This document shows positions 52,443-62,737 of a stretch of DNA of 64,000 nt, in pieces. The notes under the pieces were generated by a model. The model searched no databases. It was not told the DNA's origin and saw only the letters and a list, made by a program, of their open reading frames with translations. The translations under genes and the position numbers were made by a program. The stretch is from Candidatus Hinthialibacter antarcticus (GTDB lineage: Bacteria; Hinthialibacterota; Hinthialibacteria; Hinthialibacterales; Hinthialibacteraceae), in the NCBI GenBank assembly GCA_030765645.1, contig JAVCCE010000075.1, positions 1 through 64,000 on the forward strand, in the 5' to 3' direction. Numbering within the stretch: the stretch's first letter is position 1; each line of letters starts with the position of its first letter.

Positions 52443-54223
52443 GAGAGTCCTAGAAGTCCTGCAATCCAACTAAAAAAGTTGATGCGGCTCAGATCATTAA
52501 AGACCAAGAATAATAGCAGCGGCATGACCAGGATGAACCCGATCTTGCCGAAGTTTTCCATTTGACGAAGCGTGATCGGTTTGCGGCGCACGACTTCGTA
52601 GAGATAAAACATAATGTGTCCGCCGTCGAAGGGCGGCATGGGGAACAGGTTTAAGATGCCGAGGTTCGCCGACAACATGGCGATGAAGCCCAAAAACTTT
52701 TCCAGCCCCCAGCGGCCGGATTCGCCCGACATCTGGAAGATCGCAATCGGCCCGCCCATCAGTTTGGGCGAGACGCCGCCAGTGAACAGTTTGCCGATGA
52801 AGTCGAGAATCATAGTCGAGACGCCGACGGTGCGGTTCCAACCTTCGCTTACGGCGCCGACCACGCCCAGGCGGCGGCGGTCGTGTTTGAGGTCAACGCC
52901 GATTTGGGCGATGTTATATTCTTTGCCCGTCTTGATGCTGGACGGCGTCAGGATCGGCGTCTTGCGCACGGTCGGGGTGATTGCTTCGGTCCGCATAGTT
53001 TCGTCTGCGGTCAGCCAGGTGATGTCGAGCGGCTTGGCGGTGACGGTCCCATCTTCTTCGGTTTGCAGCGAATTTTGAATAGTGAGCAGAACGTCCGTCC
53101 AGTCGTCGATGGCTTCGCCGTTGATCTCAACAATGCGGGCGCCTGAATCCAAGCCCGACTTGGCGGCGGGGCTGCCTTCTTGGGCGGTTCCGATCACCGG
53201 CGGCAGTTTCGGCGCAACGCCGATCAGTCCCGTCGAGGGCGTGAGGTAATCTTCGAGTGAGATTTCACCCTGAAAAACCGCGCCGATTCGGGCTACAGGC
53301 TCAAATGGAAGCGCGTCTTCTGCGGGAAGCAATACATCGGGCGTCACTTCGATTTGATGTTCTTCGCCCTGCGAATCAATGGCTTTCAGGGCGATGGGGT
53401 TAGAAACATATTCGCCCGATTCGGTTTTTTCTAATCGCTGGCTTAGGTAATCCGTCCATTGATCGAGGGCGCCAAAGGTTTGCCCGTCAACTTCAGTGAC
53501 GACCCAGCCGGATTTCAAGCCCGATTTTTCAGCGGGCGTGTTAGGCAGAATGCGGGTGACCAGAATGCCTTGTTCAAATTCGGGGGCTTCTACGTCTTGC
53601 AGCGCGTCCCAGAATCCCGGCGGGATATCTTTTGCTTTGGTCATCTGCTGACCGTCGCGTTCAATTTTGACGGACAGCCGGGTGGAGTCAGAATTGCGTT
53701 GATAGGCGCTGACTTCGTCCCATGAAGTGACCGGGCGTTCATTGACGGCGAGAATATTGTCGCCGTCGCGCAGGCCGAGTTCCCATCCCCATGAGCCTTT
53801 GGGGACATGCCCGACGGTGGTGGTTGCGGTGTAGGCTTCGCCGAACCAACCGAGGATGAAGACATATAAAATGAACGCTAATACGAAATTCATCAGCGGC
53901 CCGGCGACGACAATCGCCATGCGTTTCCAGGGAGAGAGTTGCAGGTATTCCCAATCGGCCCCGGTGAGTTCATCTTCGGGGTCCATGCCGGTAATTTTAA
54001 CGTAACCGCCCAGGGGCAGGGCGCAGAGAGCGTATTCGGTGCCATGCCATGTGTAGGTGAAAAGCGACTTGCCAAACCCGACGGCGAAGCGCTCAACTTT
54101 GGCGCCGCACAGTTTAGCGACGATAAAGTGGCCCCATTCGTGTATGATTACTGCCAGGCCGAGTACAACCAGGAAATATCCAAAACTAATCAAACCACCG
54201 AAAAAGGGTTCAAGACTTGTCAT
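52439..54223 (-). CDS. rseP: RseP-type site-2 zinc metalloprotease
   Basis: 594 residues, longer than the E. coli RseP (about 450). The zinc motif HEWGH (His28, Glu29, His32) lies in the first membrane helix, and the second metal motif LNLFPMPPFDGGH is near the C-terminus with the last membrane segments. Two PDZ-like domains with GLRDGDNILAVN and GLDSGARIVEINGE fill the periplasmic part; a further PDZ-like repeat (KSGLKSGWVVTEVDGQ) explains the extra length. It cuts membrane-bound regulators such as anti-sigma factors. It overlaps proS by ATGA. The upstream dxr or uppS neighbours often seen are absent. Confidence 0.92.
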   Translation of the reverse strand: MTSLEPFFGGLISFGYFLVVLGLAVIIHEWGHFIVAKLCGAKVERFAVGFGKSLFTYTWHGTEYALCALPLGGYVKITGMDPEDELTGADWEYLQLSPWKRMAIVVAGPLMNFVLAFILYVFILGWFGEAYTATTTVGHVPKGSWGWELGLRDGDNILAVNERPVTSWDEVSAYQRNSDSTRLSVKIERDGQQMTKAKDIPPGFWDALQDVEAPEFEQGILVTRILPNTPAEKSGLKSGWVVTEVDGQTFGALDQWTDYLSQRLEKTESGEYVSNPIALKAIDSQGEEHQIEVTPDVLLPAEDALPFEPVARIGAVFQGEISLEDYLTPSTGLIGVAPKLPPVIGTAQEGSPAAKSGLDSGARIVEINGEAIDDWTDVLLTIQNSLQTEEDGTVTAKPLDITWLTADETMRTEAITPTVRKTPILTPSSIKTGKEYNIAQIGVDLKHDRRRLGVVGAVSEGWNRTVGVSTMILDFIGKLFTGGVSPKLMGGPIAIFQMSGESGRWGLEKFLGFIAMLSANLGILNLFPMPPFDGGHIMFYLYEVVRRKPITLRQMENFGKIGFILVMPLLLFLVFNDLSRINFFSWIAGLLGLS

Positions 54224-54429
54224 CTATTATTCTCGCTTTGCGTTGGGCCAAGGGCGAAGTCGGCTTACAGTAACATTCAGGCGCCGCTTGGTTTAGAGTA
54301 TTCTTTCCCTAACGAAGCACAGCGGCTGGCGGTGACGGATTATTTAAAAATGCGCCCCTGGCTTAGAAAACAAAACGCGCCGCTTAAAGCAACGCGAATC
54401 AACCCAAAAGGTACTTAGAGCGTCATCGA

Positions 54430-55926
54430 ATGTCAAGCATTGGCCCCAAAACGACTCACACGCAAACAAACGCACCAGAGCAGATTTTCGGCTGGACTGG
54501 GGTCGTTGCGTTGACGTTCCTATCGCTTCTGGTTCGATATTTTCTCATCGGATTCAACCAGACGGAATATACTGACGGTATTATACAATTAAATGTGTGG
54601 GACAGCCCGGTGGTGTTCTTTCCGCCGGGATATTCCGCCGCCGTGTGGTTGTTTGAGTCGCTGGGGGCGTCTTCTTTAATCGCTGGGCAGCTTGTATCGA
54701 TCTTGGCTTCCGCCGCTTGTATGCCGTTGATATACCTTCTTGCCCGCGAAGTTCTCGACGATGAGGGCGAGTCTTTTTGGGCGGCGATATTTCTTGCTCT
54801 GTCACCCATCCTAAACCGATGGGCGATTCGGGTGATGACCGATGCTTTCTTTCTTCCCTGGTTCATTTTGGGATGCTGGCTGATTGTTCGCGGGCTGAAA
54901 GGCAAGGCGAATTCCGCTGCATGGTTGCTGGGCGTTGCGGGAATTGCATCGTTGGTTCGTTACCAAGGTTTCTATTTTATCCCCTGGGTTGGGGTACTGA
55001 TCTTTTTACAACTTAAGACAACTTCGAATAAGAAATTTGGGTCAATTCTGATCTGGATTATTAGCGTCGTTCCGTGGGCGCTGCTTGTGGGTTGGATCGC
55101 CTATCGCGGCTTTGGACATACGGAGCAATTTGTTGAGCGCGGGTCGTTTGGCTTCTGGCTGACGGCGCTGTTGTATTACAACATGTTCGAAACCTTCCTG
55201 ATATATTGGCCGTGGGCAATTACCCATTTGTTATTCGTCATTGGCGTGATTGGCTGGTTCGTTTTCGCAAAAGGGACTGAAATACAAAAACGCTTCGCTT
55301 GGTTTGCGTTAATCACTTCACTTGTGTTTTTGGTTGCCCAGAGCGCGTTTTTATCTTTTCAATACAGATACCTGCTTCCTTTGCTTCCATTATGGTGCGT
55401 CGCGGCGGGGCGGGGAATCGGTTATGTGATAAGCAAGATCAAAATGCCTTATTCAAAATCAATTGTGACGGGGCTGGTTGCAGCAAATCTATTAATCATG
55501 ACCAGCGCGGTGTTATTGATGCAACGCGGCGCCTTTGGCGACATCGCCCAATGCGGAACGTATTTTAGTGATGTCTGGAAAGATGCGCGTCTGCTCTCCA
55601 ATGAACGATACGGGCATTACCCCATCCCGTTTAAGATGCAATTCTGGTCGCAACGTGAGGTGTTGTATTATCCAGTAGAAGAACCGAAAGTCGGCGACAT
55701 CATTGTTTTGCACAACACCAGTGGAGACATAGCGGAAGAATTCGAATATCTAAGCCAGCGCTTTCAGTTGCAGAAACTCGGCGATTGGCGCTCGTCGTCA
55801 ACGCCGCTGTTGCCTGACATCATGGTGACGCCGCCGATGATGACCAGCAATCCGCCCGCGATGGGCTATCGCTTCACCCGTCAGGATTACTACACGCTTG
55901 CGGTGCGGCTTGAGGCGAAGCCTTGA
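54430..55926 (+). CDS. ArnT/PMT-like membrane glycosyltransferase (GT39 superfamily)
   Basis: 498 residues with about 10 membrane segments. The early loop after helix 1 has NQTEYTDGIIQLNVW, with the acidic residue expected for lipid-linked sugar binding. Later segments include GESFWAAIFLALSPILNRW, QFVERGSFGFWLT and FQYRYLLPLLPLW. The family moves sugars from polyprenyl phosphate donors to lipid A, proteins or glycans on the outer face of the membrane. The stop overlaps the TTG start of the next gene (TTGA). The ribosome-binding site is weak. Confidence 0.8.
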   Translation: MSSIGPKTTHTQTNAPEQIFGWTGVVALTFLSLLVRYFLIGFNQTEYTDGIIQLNVWDSPVVFFPPGYSAAVWLFESLGASSLIAGQLVSILASAACMPLIYLLAREVLDDEGESFWAAIFLALSPILNRWAIRVMTDAFFLPWFILGCWLIVRGLKGKANSAAWLLGVAGIASLVRYQGFYFIPWVGVLIFLQLKTTSNKKFGSILIWIISVVPWALLVGWIAYRGFGHTEQFVERGSFGFWLTALLYYNMFETFLIYWPWAITHLLFVIGVIGWFVFAKGTEIQKRFAWFALITSLVFLVAQSAFLSFQYRYLLPLLPLWCVAAGRGIGYVISKIKMPYSKSIVTGLVAANLLIMTSAVLLMQRGAFGDIAQCGTYFSDVWKDARLLSNERYGHYPIPFKMQFWSQREVLYYPVEEPKVGDIIVLHNTSGDIAEEFEYLSQRFQLQKLGDWRSSSTPLLPDIMVTPPMMTSNPPAMGYRFTRQDYYTLAVRLEAKP

Positions 55927-56240
55927 CCCACAGCCTGTTCGTCTACGGCTCATTGCGCGATGCGCGCGTCTACTTTAATGTTGTGGGGGAACCAAAGCCC
56001 GCTGGCCGCGAGGCCGTCCTGCATGATTACCAGTTTGGGGCGCCGATAGACGGTTACCCGGTGATTGTTTCAAAAACAGGCGAAAAAATCGAAGGCGAAA
56101 TACTGGAAGAGATCACTGACGCGGCGCTGGTGAAAATTGACGCCTACGAAGATAATGGCGTTGACTATCATCGTATACGGGTGTGGGTTGCAACGGGGAA
56201 GACCAGGGCGCGGGCCTTTGTCTATGTGGGGACGAAATGA
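55923..56240 (+). CDS. Gamma-glutamylcyclotransferase family (AIG2-like) protein
   Basis: 105 residues, TTG start inside the overlap TTGA with the previous gene. The family signature FVYGSLRDARVYFNVVG is at the N-terminus and the acidic block KIDAYEDNGVDYHRIRV follows, with the Glu expected at the active site. Members cyclise gamma-glutamyl amines or act on other small amides. It overlaps the next gene by ATGA, so three genes are coupled: membrane transferase, this protein, and a GT4 enzyme. Confidence 0.85.
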   Translation: MTHSLFVYGSLRDARVYFNVVGEPKPAGREAVLHDYQFGAPIDGYPVIVSKTGEKIEGEILEEITDAALVKIDAYEDNGVDYHRIRVWVATGKTRARAFVYVGTK

Positions 56241-57316
56241 AAATTTGCTATATTGGCGACGGCGAGTCGGTCCACAATCATTTTATGATTGATTGGTTTG
56301 TCAAAAATGGACACGAAGTCGCGTTTTTGACCGATACGCCCGTCGAGGGCATTCATTGTGAAGTCCATCAGGTCGCTCCCAAAGAACGCAGCGGCGTCTT
56401 GCGCCATTGGCGGGCGTCGCGGCAAGTCAAAAAGTTCATCAAAAAATGGAAACCCGACATCGTCCATGCTCACAATGTGACCGGCTACGGCTACTGGGGC
56501 GCACTGAGTGGGTTCCATCCTTTTTTTCTCACTGCCTGGGGGTCCGATTTAATGATCGAAGTCCATCGCAATGCATTGGTGCGCGGAATCGTGCGTTATG
56601 CCTTACGCAAGGCGGACGTGATAACCGCCGATGCGAAATCATTGTGTGAGACGGCGGACGATCTATCTCGAAACGGCGCGGATATTCGTGAATTACAATG
56701 GGGCGTCCGGCTCAAAGAATTTGACCGGGAACTCGCCCCGGAGGTTCGCGCAAAATACCGCCAGCAAGAAGAATATATCTTTATTAGCAATCGCAGATTG
56801 CGTCCAATTTACAATATAGACGTTATCGTCCGCGCATTTGCTCGCGCCTTGCCGCAGATGCGCGGCAGCCGATTGGTCGTCATCGGCGACGATGAAATGA
56901 CGGACGACTTACACCGCCTGGCGGAACATGTTTGCGCGGCGGAGTTTATTACCTTTACTGGATGGCTTGACCGTAAGGACATGATCGACGCGCTGCTTGC
57001 GTCCGATTGTTATATCAGCGTCCCGTCCAGCGACAGTACGCCGCTATCATTGCTCGAAGCCTTCGCTGCGCGATTGCCCGTCATCGTTTCAGACTTGCCC
57101 GCGATGCACGAATGGGTGATGCAAGGCGACAACGGTATGATTGTGCGCCCCAACCACGAGGCGCAGCTGACGCAAGCGATGATCCGCGCGTTCAAAAATC
57201 CCAAAGCCTGCAAGCAATGGGGACAAGCCAACCGGAAATTGGTGGAAGAACGCGGCAACCGCAATCAGGAAATGAGCAAACTCTTGCGTTGGTACCAAGA
57301 GGCGGTTAAAAAATAA
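56237..57316 (+). CDS. Family 4 glycosyltransferase
   Basis: 359 residues from the ATG that overlaps the upstream stop; a frame opening at 56183 is inside the previous gene. N-terminal KICYIGDGESVHNHFMIDWF and DIVHAHNVTGYGYWG form the acceptor domain. The C-terminal donor-binding block has FITFTGWLDRKDMIDALLAS and STPLSLLEAFAARLPVIVSD with the conserved Glu. It probably adds a hexose in a cell-surface glycan. It is coupled to a GGCT-like gene and a membrane transferase. Confidence 0.9.
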   Translation: MKICYIGDGESVHNHFMIDWFVKNGHEVAFLTDTPVEGIHCEVHQVAPKERSGVLRHWRASRQVKKFIKKWKPDIVHAHNVTGYGYWGALSGFHPFFLTAWGSDLMIEVHRNALVRGIVRYALRKADVITADAKSLCETADDLSRNGADIRELQWGVRLKEFDRELAPEVRAKYRQQEEYIFISNRRLRPIYNIDVIVRAFARALPQMRGSRLVVIGDDEMTDDLHRLAEHVCAAEFITFTGWLDRKDMIDALLASDCYISVPSSDSTPLSLLEAFAARLPVIVSDLPAMHEWVMQGDNGMIVRPNHEAQLTQAMIRAFKNPKACKQWGQANRKLVEERGNRNQEMSKLLRWYQEAVKK

Positions 57317-57342
57317 AAACCAAACGCTTTTGGAGACGATAA

Positions 57343-58185
<843 letters not shown>

Positions 58186-58650
58186 TGCACTATTTGTAAC
58201 ATGCTGCCATGCTTGTGGTATAGACAAAGCAATTATAGCGAGTGTCTGACGCGTCTGCTTCATTGGACGGTATTTAACACCAACCAACCAGATTTCCACC
58301 CAAATCCCCCAACTCAATGAAGAAGACGTGCGCATGAATGATTAATCAAATATAAGACTGTGGAAATATGGAGGTACAATAAGAAATTGACATCATGTTG
58401 GATTGGAGCGAGAAACACCCAAAGAATTCGCACGGGGCGAACACAAAACCAGGAATATCTACCTGGAATTCTCTATATTGAATGGGGGCGCATTTTGGGA
58501 TACCGTCAGAAAGTTGAATGGAATCTCAAAATACTAGTAAACTATACAGATTAAATGGGAAATCTCTATATAAAATTAGTTGTTGTAGTTTACTGACGGT
58601 GTTTATTTTTTATCACTACTAATCTTTAAGAGCAAAATTGTAAAGGCGTA
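58186..58650. other. 465-bp gap without a convincing gene
   Basis: The left third resembles neighbouring DNA; from about 58340 the DNA becomes AT-rich like the hybrid kinase gene that follows. Short frames exist (58360-58554 and 58518-58622), none with a good ribosome-binding site or a family I recognise. The stretch around 58400-58520 looks like eroded coding DNA, since Trp, Pro and Gly codons are frequent, but no parent gene can be named. Confidence 0.4.
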
Positions 58651-61600
58651 ATGAGAAAACTAATTGTATTAATAATGGCCTCGTTGATTTCTATCCCTGC
58701 TGTTTCGCAAGAATGGATGACTAGGCTTTTTATTCCCCCCATAGGTAAAACGTTCGAGGAAGTTCGTGACATCAAGAGGTCAGATGATGACTCTATCTGG
58801 TTCGCATCTTGGGGAAACGGTATTGCATGCTTAAAAGAAAACACTTGGCATGTCTTTACTACAAGAGAAGGGTTACCGTCAAATTTTGTTCCTTCAATAG
58901 AAGTTGATCAAGATGAAGTTTGGGCGGTTACTGATGAAGGTATTGTACATATTTCACAAGATGGTGTTATTCAAACCATAAACCAAAATGCCCTTTCCAT
59001 TATCGATGAAGAATCCTTCAATGAAGTCAAAAGAATGAACAATGGGGAAATCTGGTTTGGGTCTGACAGCGGAAGCATCATTGCATGTACTGGTCTTTCG
59101 GGGACTCCCAGTATTAATCTTGGTGGGGTTCCGATTATTTTTATGAACCGAAAATGGTTCATCGTCAAACCTCCTGCCAATTCAAGTGGAACGGCTATTT
59201 ATGAAATATTTGAAGATAAAGATCAAAAAATATGGGTCGCAGCAGATAGAAACGGACTCTATTTTCTTGAAGACAACGAATGGAAGCGAGCGGAGATTGA
59301 TTTTCTGGAATATGATCGAGTACGTCAAATCGCTCAAGATTCAGATGGAGCCTTGGCGATAACAGGGGGCGCATTTTTATCTTATGATGGCGAGAATTGG
59401 GAGGAACACAAAAGTGTCAATCCTTACACCCTAGAAACTCTGCCTAACGGTCAATTAATTTTAGTTGATCATTCACACGTTTACTATCAAGAACAAAATG
59501 AATGGATAGAAGTTCCTTTTCCTATTGACGCAGGAAATCCGACGCCAAGAGTATTATATTTCGCCAATAATAATCACGGTTGGATAGGGACAAAAGAAGG
59601 CGTCATCGAAGTCATCCGAAAAAGGTTTAAACTATCCACTCAAATAGAAGAAGTTACAACGGGTTCAGACTTTATAGCAAAACCCAACTACCCTCCATTA
59701 GCAATCAATAGCACTCATGAGATACTTCAATTTAGCGACCCGTCGTGGAAATCATTCTTGCAACTTCCTCTAAGCGAATCGTCGATATCACCATTTTTAT
59801 CAAGTGTTGTTAATGATAGATTTTGGGCTTTTACAGGTTCGGCTTTTTATGAGATTTCAATTTACGATAAGAAAATTGTTAAACAAATACCAAAGCCGGA
59901 AGATTTTTCAATTATTGGATTGCTGCATGCCGCTGATAACCGTCTCTATGCTTATTCCAATACTGAAATTTATTTAAATGAAAATGATCAATGGATACCT
60001 TTTGTAGCAAATAATAATCCCAATTCTCAAGATATCGTATTTTTATCACAACAACATGATGGTGCGTTATTGGTTTGTCGAACAAATTGCGTAGAGATTT
60101 GGAAATCAAACCAATTAGCGTCGACTATCAAAATTGACGAGGCAACGGACAATCATCCTTTGACATTTGCATGTCAATCAACAGATGCGCGCATCTGGTT
60201 GGGTACTAGAGGCCTTGGGGTATTTATATGGGATGGTGCTGAATTAATAAAAACAACAACTTCTGATGGTTTATTAAGTAACCGAATTGTCCAATTTTTT
60301 GAAGATTCATTTGGAACCGTATGGCTAGGTACAGAGCATTTAGGTCTTTCGTCTTACAAAGATGGTCACTGGATTAATTATTCTCATTCACAGGGTATTC
60401 CTAGTTCTCAACTAAACTCAATTGGAGAATATCCAGAAGGTACAATTTGGGTAAGTACATTAAAAGACCAAATCTATTCTTATACCAGAGATCGACAACC
60501 ACCCTATACAGTCATTGAAAAATCTCCTGAATCCATTCCATACAATAGTTTTGGCATTTTCTCGTTGGATGGATACGACAAATGGAATCATACTGAAAAA
60601 GAAAAAATCGTTTTTTCATGGAGAATCATTCCCTATCTCAATAAAAATGGAGCGATTGAGTGGTCTCCTTTTAGCCCGGAAAAATCAGTGAGTACTCCAT
60701 TGGCTCTTCCTCCAGGTAAATACCGGTTTGAAGTAAAAGCCGCTGATATGGATAGAAACATTGATTTGACTCCTTCAAGTCATGATTTTGTCATCCTTCC
60801 ACCCCCAATTACATCAAGAGTTTGGTTTATTTTACTTATCACTGCACTATTATTATTAACTTTTTTCATGTTTATCAGCGCGTTTTTCTCAAAAAGAAAA
60901 CTCGCAGTTTATGCAAACAACCTTGAAAAAGAAGTCGATAAAAGAACAGCAGAAATAACAAGTTCCAATCAACAATTAAAAAACGAAATTAGCGAAAGAA
61001 CCGAACTCCAAGAAACCTTGGAGAAAAATGAACGTACGTATCGAATGGCGATTAAGGCAGCTGATGCTGTCCCATATTATAGAAAACATAACTCTGAGCA
61101 CTATGACTACATCGGAGAAGGACTATTTAGAATTACTGGGTGCCATCCAGATGAATTCACAAATTCCATCTGGAAATCGTTAGAGATTGATCGAAACAAT
61201 TATCATCTCATTCAAAAACGCGACAGCAATGATCAAGAAAACCATAGTCAAGCGGATATCAAGATTCAGTCAAAGACTGGTGAGTTGAGATGGGTATCTG
61301 AAACATCTCTGCAACTAAATAACGATCAAGGGCAACCTCTTGGCGTACTTGGTTTGTTTCAAGATATAACTGAGAGAAAACGTATGGAAGAAGAACTCCT
61401 GAAATCCAGAAAACTAGAATCAATAGGTTTATTGGCTGGTGGAATCGCCCATGACTTCAATAACATGCTAACAGCCATTTTAGGAAACATATCGTTAGCA
61501 AGAGTTTTATGTGAAGGAGACGATAATCTCTATAAATACTTAACAAAAGCAGAGAAGGCGTCTTTACGGGCTCAAACTTTAACCCAGCAACTTTTAACTT

Positions 61601-62529
61601 TCTCAAAAGGAGGAGCGCCAGTTAAAGAAGTAATATCCATTCCAGACCTGGTAAGGGAAACCGCATCATTTACGTTAAGAGGTTCAAACGTAATATGCGT
61701 CTACGATATTAATGAAGATGTCTGGACATTAAATATAGATAAAGGCCAAATATGTCAGGTTATTCAAAACCTGTTGATCAACGCAGATCAAGCGATGCCG
61801 GATGGAGGAACACTTGAAATTGGAGTTCACAATGCCTTTATTGAAGAAGGCCAATATCAAGAACTACCATCAGGAAACTATGTAAAAATATTGGTCCGTG
61901 ATTATGGAGCGGGGATTCCTGAAGAGAATCTTACAAAAATTTTTGATCCTTATTTCTCTACGAAACCCAAAGGAAATGGTTTAGGTTTGGCAACTGCTTA
62001 CTCGATTATTAAAAATCACAATGGCCTCATCTTCGTTGAATCGATTGTCAATAAAGGTACTGTTTTCACGATTCTCCTACCCGGCAACAAAACATCAGTT
62101 CCATCTATCCAGGAACCTTCTGAGGTTCATTCGAACTCTAGTGGTATAACAGTATTGCTAATGGATGATGAAGAAATGGTAAGAGACATCACAGGCACTA
62201 TGTTAGAGCATCTCGGCTATAAAGTGAATTATGCAAAAGATGGAAAAGAAGCGATCGATCAATATCAAATTACATATAAATCCGACAATAGAATTGACTG
62301 CGTCATAATGGATTTAACGATCCCTGGAGCAATGGGGGGTAAAGAAGCGATTCAGCACCTTAAAGACATTGACCCCAATGTAAAAGCAATTGTTTCAAGT
62401 GGATATTCCAATGACCCCGTCATGGCAAATTATGCTGACTATGGGTTCTCAGGTGTTCTAAATAAACCCTATCAAATAGAAAAACTGGATGAAGCGTTAA
62501 AAAAAATTATAAACAAGATCAATGAGTAA
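58651..62529 (+). CDS. Hybrid sensor histidine kinase with propeller sensor and receiver domain
   Basis: 1292 residues. Signal peptide (IVLIMASLISIPAVSQ); then many two-component-propeller units (IWFASWGNGIACLKEN, IWLGTRGLGVFIWDG, VWLGTEHLGLSSYKDG); a Y_Y_Y domain near 640-715; one membrane helix near 727-748; coiled coil; PAS domain about 800-905; HisKA with phospho-His934 in GGIAHDFNNMLTAILGN; ATPase with NLLINADQAMPDGG and KGNGLGLATAYSIIKNH; receiver domain with phospho-Asp1221 in DCVIMDLTIPGAMGG. Unlike Bacteroides HTCS proteins it has no DNA-binding tail, so a separate output partner is needed. The gene is AT-rich compared with its neighbours and stands alone. The propeller may sense a polysaccharide. 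Confidence 0.92.
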   Translation: MRKLIVLIMASLISIPAVSQEWMTRLFIPPIGKTFEEVRDIKRSDDDSIWFASWGNGIACLKENTWHVFTTREGLPSNFVPSIEVDQDEVWAVTDEGIVHISQDGVIQTINQNALSIIDEESFNEVKRMNNGEIWFGSDSGSIIACTGLSGTPSINLGGVPIIFMNRKWFIVKPPANSSGTAIYEIFEDKDQKIWVAADRNGLYFLEDNEWKRAEIDFLEYDRVRQIAQDSDGALAITGGAFLSYDGENWEEHKSVNPYTLETLPNGQLILVDHSHVYYQEQNEWIEVPFPIDAGNPTPRVLYFANNNHGWIGTKEGVIEVIRKRFKLSTQIEEVTTGSDFIAKPNYPPLAINSTHEILQFSDPSWKSFLQLPLSESSISPFLSSVVNDRFWAFTGSAFYEISIYDKKIVKQIPKPEDFSIIGLLHAADNRLYAYSNTEIYLNENDQWIPFVANNNPNSQDIVFLSQQHDGALLVCRTNCVEIWKSNQLASTIKIDEATDNHPLTFACQSTDARIWLGTRGLGVFIWDGAELIKTTTSDGLLSNRIVQFFEDSFGTVWLGTEHLGLSSYKDGHWINYSHSQGIPSSQLNSIGEYPEGTIWVSTLKDQIYSYTRDRQPPYTVIEKSPESIPYNSFGIFSLDGYDKWNHTEKEKIVFSWRIIPYLNKNGAIEWSPFSPEKSVSTPLALPPGKYRFEVKAADMDRNIDLTPSSHDFVILPPPITSRVWFILLITALLLLTFFMFISAFFSKRKLAVYANNLEKEVDKRTAEITSSNQQLKNEISERTELQETLEKNERTYRMAIKAADAVPYYRKHNSEHYDYIGEGLFRITGCHPDEFTNSIWKSLEIDRNNYHLIQKRDSNDQENHSQADIKIQSKTGELRWVSETSLQLNNDQGQPLGVLGLFQDITERKRMEEELLKSRKLESIGLLAGGIAHDFNNMLTAILGNISLARVLCEGDDNLYKYLTKAEKASLRAQTLTQQLLTFSKGGAPVKEVISIPDLVRETASFTLRGSNVICVYDINEDVWTLNIDKGQICQVIQNLLINADQAMPDGGTLEIGVHNAFIEEGQYQELPSGNYVKILVRDYGAGIPEENLTKIFDPYFSTKPKGNGLGLATAYSIIKNHNGLIFVESIVNKGTVFTILLPGNKTSVPSIQEPSEVHSNSSGITVLLMDDEEMVRDITGTMLEHLGYKVNYAKDGKEAIDQYQITYKSDNRIDCVIMDLTIPGAMGGKEAIQHLKDIDPNVKAIVSSGYSNDPVMANYADYGFSGVLNKPYQIEKLDEALKKIINKINE

Positions 62530-62611
62530 GTATTCGCTATTTCAATTTGTCTGTTTGTATGATTCAATTTATGATTCATCCGTTTCGGGCATATCAATAA
62601 TTGACAAATCA

Positions 62612-62691
62612 GGCATGGGCGCAACTCAGTGAGCGCCTATGCATGAGGGCCTGAAAGCCTGCACTGAAGTGAACAGAGTTGTACTCTTGCC
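62612..62691 (+). repeat. 80-nt dispersed hairpin repeat, copy R2
   Basis: The arms are GGCATGGGCGCAACTC and GAGTTGTACTCTTGCC (with G-T pairs and a few mismatches); the core has GAGCGCCTATGC, GGGC-CTGAAA-GCCT, GCACTGAAG. The flank ATTGACAAATC on the left is shared with R0, and TATCCAA-TTTACGG on the right (to about 62730) with R1. Confidence 0.82.
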
Positions 62692-62737
62692 AAATGCAGC
62701 GAAAGAAAAAAGTATCCAATTTACGGTAGAATCATAA

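Noticed and set aside
58360-58554. A 64-codon frame as a gene
   Set aside because: It has no ribosome-binding site and no recognisable family, and its composition is irregular. It may be eroded DNA.
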